Assembly: GCA_965248495.1 (NCBI GenBank)
Contig: CBDFJL010000003.1
Coordinates: forward strand, 1,364,001 to 1,428,000
DNA: 64,000 nt
Direction of reading: 5' to 3'
Source: CAUYXS01 sp965248495
GTDB lineage: Bacteria; Chloroflexota; Dehalococcoidia; Lucifugimonadales; Australimonadaceae
Shown here: piece after piece, positions 61,209 to 64,000 of the stretch
Layout of the letters: every line of letters begins with the position of its first letter
Numbering within the stretch: position 1 is the stretch's first letter
The notes under the pieces: generated by a model
What the model was told of the DNA's origin: nothing
The model's input: the letters and a program-made list of their open reading frames with translations, nothing else
Database searches by the model: none
Position numbers and translations under genes: made by a program

Positions 61209-61979
61209 TTGAAGCAGGACTACTACAAGCTATTGGGGCTTCGGCCCGATGCGTCGGCGGCGGACATCCGGCACGCGCATCGCCGATTGTCCCGGCGGCT
61301 CACCAAGCGCGCGGACCAGGGCGACAGCCGCGCGAAGGCCGAGCTCACACACGTGGGCGACGCCTACGCGACGCTGTCCGACGACGCCCGCCGTCGGCAG
61401 TACGACATGGCCATCGCTGACGCGCGTGGGGTTCGCCCGCAACTCAATGCGAGCTCGGTGACAGACCTAGTGATGCGGCGTCGCTTGGCCTCCGCCGATG
61501 TCGAGACCAAGACCACGGGTTCGATCCCTGGTGCCCGCTCCGAGGACCTCGACTGGTCGAGTTGGCACCAGCGCCGGTTCAGCTTGAGGCCGGGCGAGAT
61601 GCCCTTGCCCGCGGCAGTGGTCGCTGCGTTCATTCTGGACGCGCTGTACATTCTGCTCGTGCTGTCCGCGCCCGGGGGTGATGACGTCAACCGCATCGTC
61701 ACCCGGTTGTCGTTCCTTATCAGTGTCATCTTTCTTCCCCTGGCAGCCGTTCTGCGGGGCCGGCACTGGTTTCTATGGGGAGTCATCGGGTTCGCCGCCG
61801 GCACGACGCTACCGCTGGTCTTCTTCGGTCGGCCCATGTCGCACGTTGCGTTTGCGGCCTTGCTGCTCGCGCGGCAGGGCAAGCCGCGGTGTCCGCACTG
61901 CGGCAAGCGCGTCGAGCGCCATACCTCGCAATGCTCCCGCTGCCAGGTGGACCTGCGAGCGCAGCCCGCCGGGCGGTGA
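61209..61979 (+). CDS. DnaJ-domain membrane protein with zinc ribbon and degenerate HPD motif
   Basis: A 256-aa protein. The N-terminal J domain (KQDYYKLLGLRPDASAADIR, then HAHRRLSRRL) lacks the invariant His-Pro-Asp: the loop reads LTKRADQGD. TLSDDARRRQYDMAIADA completes the J fold. Three hydrophobic segments (PAAVVAAFILDALYILLVLS, LSFLISVIFLPLAAVLRG, FLWGVIGFAAGTTLPLVFFG) follow. A C-terminal zinc ribbon CPHCGKRVERHTSQCSRC ends it. TTG start at 61209. Without HPD it probably cannot stimulate Hsp70 ATPase; it may be a membrane scaffold or sensor. Confidence 0.82.
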   Translation: MKQDYYKLLGLRPDASAADIRHAHRRLSRRLTKRADQGDSRAKAELTHVGDAYATLSDDARRRQYDMAIADARGVRPQLNASSVTDLVMRRRLASADVETKTTGSIPGARSEDLDWSSWHQRRFSLRPGEMPLPAAVVAAFILDALYILLVLSAPGGDDVNRIVTRLSFLISVIFLPLAAVLRGRHWFLWGVIGFAAGTTLPLVFFGRPMSHVAFAALLLARQGKPRCPHCGKRVERHTSQCSRCQVDLRAQPAGR

Positions 61980-62059
61980 GCGCGCCACCCTTGGTGTAGT
62001 CTGCGCTGGCCGGCGCAGTCGACCGCGCCCCCGCGGCGATCACGCCGGGACTTATCGGC

Positions 62060-62467
62060 ATGGGGGAGCATATGGCACTGACCTACGAACAGGCGGAACG
62101 AGCTCTCCAGGGGGCCATGGCCAAGGCCAGGGAACTCGAGGCGAACATGACGTTTGCCGTCGTGGACGCTCGCGGTCTGCCGGTGGCACTGGGCCGGATG
62201 ACGGGCGCGGGAGCACTCACCTCGGACGTCGCCGCGGGCAAGGCCCGGGTCTCGGCCTACTACGGCGCCCCGAGCGGCGCCATCGCCGAGCGAATGCCGG
62301 CCAGCATCCAAAGCAGCCTAGTCGCTCAGCACGGCGGCCGACTGATCTTCTGGCAAGGCGCGGTACCCATTCGCGATGGCGACGAGCTGGTCGGTGCCAT
62401 CGGCGGCAGCGGGTCCACTTCCGAGAACGACGAGGTCGCTGCGCAGGCAGGCGTCGACGCTATCTAG
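62060..62467 (+). CDS. GlcG/HbpS-like heme-binding domain protein
   Basis: A 135-aa protein of the GlcG/HbpS family (unknown function; some members bind heme or corrinoid). LTYEQAERALQGAMAKAREL and MTFAVVDARGLPVALGRMTG are typical, as is the Gly-rich GAIGGSGSTSENDEVAAQAG. An in-frame ATG at 62072 (MALTYEQ) with a GGGGAG three bases upstream is an alternative start. It is next to tRNA-Leu(UAG). Not clearly in an operon. Confidence 0.85.
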   Translation: MGEHMALTYEQAERALQGAMAKARELEANMTFAVVDARGLPVALGRMTGAGALTSDVAAGKARVSAYYGAPSGAIAERMPASIQSSLVAQHGGRLIFWQGAVPIRDGDELVGAIGGSGSTSENDEVAAQAGVDAI

Positions 62468-62486
62468 CCGGGCCAGCGATTCGCGC

Positions 62487-62571
62487 GGGGAAGTGCCGGA
62501 ATTGGCAGACGGGCATGATTTAGGATCATGTGCCTTCGGGCGTCCGGGTTCGAGTCCCGGCTTCCCCACCA
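62487..62571 (+). tRNA. tRNA-Leu(UAG)
   Basis: The acceptor GGGGAAG pairs with CTTCCCC, the anticodon arm is CATGA-TTTAGGA-TCATG (anticodon TAG), a class II variable arm GTGCCTTCGGGCGT follows, and the T-arm is CCGGG-TTCGAGT-CCCGG. Discriminator A and encoded CCA (62569-62571). It begins 19 bases after the GlcG-like gene. Confidence 0.96.
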
Positions 62572-62653
62572 CGGCGCGTCTTCGGGAACAAGCCCGCGGC
62601 GTGCCGCGTCTTGAGTCTGAGGGCCCATGAATCTGCCCCCCGGGAGGACCGCG

Positions 62654-63082
62654 GTGCGTACCACACGGCTGATGCTAGTTCTCGGCGCCACCCTGCTCGT
62701 GCTCGCGGCTGCCTGCTCGAGCCCGGACCCAACGCCGACGCCCGACCCCACGCCGACGCCCGAGCCTACCGCGACGCCCGAGCCTACAGCGACGCCAAGC
62801 GTCAGCGCTGCGGGGCCCCCGGTGCTCATCGACCTCGCCGCACTCCCGCCTGAATTGCAGGAGGCGGCGCTCTGCCTCCAGCAGGCCTTCGGCGAGGAGA
62901 CCTTCTCCATGCTGCTCGCCGGCGAGTACGTGCCGGCCCTCACCGACCTGGCCAAGCTTGGCGAGTGCGATATCGACCTGGCACTCCTGACCACCATCGT
63001 CAGCGTCGAGGGCGTCCAGCTGCCGCCCATTATCCAGGACGCGCTGGTCACCGGGACGTCGGCCGACGATATCGGCTACTAG
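62654..63082 (+). CDS. Small lipoprotein with Pro/Thr-repeat stalk, unknown function
   Basis: A 142-aa secreted lipoprotein. GTG 62654 follows GGGAGG by 6 bases; the in-frame ATG 62627 lacks one. The signal peptide MLVLGATLLVLAAACSS has lipobox LAAAC, followed by a low-complexity PDPTPTPDPTPTPEPTATPE stalk and PTATPS. The C-terminal domain (VLIDLAALPPELQEAALCLQ, then QAFGEETFSMLLAGEYVPAL) is helical. At DNA level the stalk is a near-18-base tandem repeat, prone to length change. Function not recognised. Confidence 0.8.
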   Translation: MRTTRLMLVLGATLLVLAAACSSPDPTPTPDPTPTPEPTATPEPTATPSVSAAGPPVLIDLAALPPELQEAALCLQQAFGEETFSMLLAGEYVPALTDLAKLGECDIDLALLTTIVSVEGVQLPPIIQDALVTGTSADDIGY

Positions 63083-63094
63083 CGAGGGCCCGCC

Positions 63095-63469
63095 TTAGAC
63101 GCCCGGCTGGTGCTCGGGCTCGAAGTCCAACTTGCCGCTGGCCATGTGCAGGATCGGTGGACTCTGCACCGACAGGAAGCGCAGCGGCTGATCGGCGGTG
63201 GTCACGCCGTGGAACTGGCCTCGGTGCACGAGCAGCCGATCACCCGCGCGCACGGCGACCTGTTCGTCGCCGACCCGGATGATCGCCTCGCCGTCCAGGA
63301 TGTACAGCACGGTCTCGGCCTCGTTGTGGCGGTGGACGCTGGAGGTCTGGTGGGGCTCGACCTCGACGAGGTCGGCACCCACCGTCTCTTCCAGCAGCGT
63401 GCCCCTCGTGACCTGCAGCACGTCGAAGACGTCGTTTCGCTCCGCTCCGGGCCTCGTGACGTCGGCCAT
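63095..63469 (-). CDS. Cupin domain protein
   Basis: A 124-aa cupin. Metal motif 1 is VEPHQTSSVHRHNEAETVLY, followed by GEAIIRVGDEQVAVRAGDRL and the second His in VHRGQFHGVTT. ATG 63469 (MADVTRPGAERNDVFDVLQV) has GCAGGAGGCGGACG upstream. The cupin fold is clear; no specific function. Divergent from the dienelactone hydrolase at 63638. Confidence 0.85.
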   Translation of the reverse strand: MADVTRPGAERNDVFDVLQVTRGTLLEETVGADLVEVEPHQTSSVHRHNEAETVLYILDGEAIIRVGDEQVAVRAGDRLLVHRGQFHGVTTADQPLRFLSVQSPPILHMASGKLDFEPEHQPGV

Positions 63470-63637
63470 CGTCCGCCTCCTGCCAGCCTCAGCTCCGTGG
63501 GCGCAGCATACCTTGACGGCGTGGGCCCGGCGCGCTCCGTAGAGTGCGGGCCCGGTGCGTTGCGACGGCCACACGGGTCTGCTACGGTTCTGCCGCCCCA
63601 AACACCTGATTCACGGGCTTACTGAGGAGACCCACAC

Positions 63638-64000
63638 ATGGCATCCAGCTGGACCAGCCTCGAAGTCGACAACAACACAATGGACATCTACCTCTCGACG
63701 CCCACGGTCGCCGGCCCTGCCCCTGGCGTCGTCGTCATCCAGCACGCCGGTGGCGTCGACACCTTCATCCAGACCATATGCGACCGCCTCGCCGCCGATG
63801 GCTATGTGGCCGCGGCACCCAACCTGTTCCACCGCCAGAAGGACAACATCCTCGAAGAGGTGAAGGGCCTGACACCGGGCGAGCGGTTGCCCAAGCTGAT
63901 GACCAAGCTGGCCCAACTCAAGGACAGCGAGGTCGTGCGCGACGTGGACGCGGTGGTCGAGCTGCTTGGCGGCCACGCGGCCGTCGCGGGGCAGCCCATC
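63638..64000 (+). CDS. Dienelactone hydrolase family protein, N-terminal part (runs off window)
   Basis: From ATG 63638 the open frame reaches the window end (121 codons, no stop). It begins ASSWTSLEVDNNTMDIYLST. The strand GVVVIQHAGGVDTFIQTICD, then RLAADGYVAAAPNLFHRQ, is the DLH-type oxyanion/strand 5 region; the nucleophile Cys and later residues lie beyond the window. GAGGAG is 11 to 6 bases upstream. Other members hydrolyse dienelactones or carboxylesters, in line with the aromatic-degradation gene set. Confidence 0.82.
   Translation, partial: MASSWTSLEVDNNTMDIYLSTPTVAGPAPGVVVIQHAGGVDTFIQTICDRLAADGYVAAAPNLFHRQKDNILEEVKGLTPGERLPKLMTKLAQLKDSEVVRDVDAVVELLGGHAAVAGQPI

Overview
This 64 kb window is high-GC bacterial DNA with dense, mostly intact genes and many GTG/TTG starts. 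Gene content fits a Chloroflexota lineage of the marine SAR202 type: many M20 amidohydrolases, a luciferase-like flavin oxidoreductase, three Rieske oxygenases, a mandelate racemase-type enolase, many alpha/beta hydrolases and a TAXI-type TRAP transporter. That placement is an inference from gene content; no marker tree was run.

Layout. (1) 1-2.4 kb: rplK (partial)-rplA-[L10 leader]-rplJ-rplL, with no rpoBC following. (2) 2.5-6.9 kb: two M20 amidohydrolases, RadC and an Fe-type superoxide dismutase. (3) 6.9-15.1 kb, minus strand: a tight tetrapyrrole operon, ahbA-ahbB fusion, sirC (apparent CTG start), hemA, hemC, cobA-hemD fusion, hemB, an unknown gene and hemL. It covers glutamyl-tRNA to uroporphyrinogen III, siroheme, and the first step beyond siroheme. 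(4) 15.1-21.3 kb: a MerR-like regulator, pcm, and a MoxR-DUF58-transglutaminase cassette. (5) 21.3-31.6 kb: Rieske oxygenase, three alpha/beta hydrolases, tRNA-Leu(UAA), an M20 protein lacking the usual metal ligands, LLM oxidoreductase, AhpD-like protein, selA and an MFS exporter. (6) 31.7-38.1 kb: tRNA-Lys, gltB and gltD. (7) 38.2-45.7 kb: Rieske oxygenase, esterase, a stretch with three single-base frame breaks (nitroreductase, ThDP decarboxylase alpha chain), a MetE-like gene with an in-frame TGA, and two LigB-type extradiol dioxygenases. (8) 46-53.9 kb: TAXI TRAP transporter operon, Rieske oxygenase, membrane protein, M20 protein. (9) 54-64 kb: universal stress protein, enolase-superfamily dehydratase, hydrolase, cupins, SDR, AtzG/AtzE-like amidase pair, a thioredoxin with TGA in its active site, a degenerate DnaJ protein, a GlcG-like protein, tRNA-Leu(UAG), a lipoprotein and a partial dienelactone hydrolase.

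The most interesting thread is selenium. The window carries selA, and two genes are each interrupted by one in-frame TGA exactly where the family has a functional cysteine: the zinc-ligand Cys of a MetE-like methyltransferase (42422-43534, codon 244) and the first Cys of the CxxC motif of a membrane-anchored thioredoxin (60633-61124, codon 84). Both TGAs are followed at a suitable distance by a small hairpin. They are best read as selenoproteins. Standard gene calling would split or truncate them, and a Sec-liganded MetE-like enzyme would be unusual. The main caution is that the MetE-like gene lies next to the frame-broken stretch.

The oxygenase, extradiol dioxygenase, hydrolase, amidase and transporter genes together point to an aerobic heterotroph that takes up and degrades aromatic or otherwise recalcitrant organic acids and amides.
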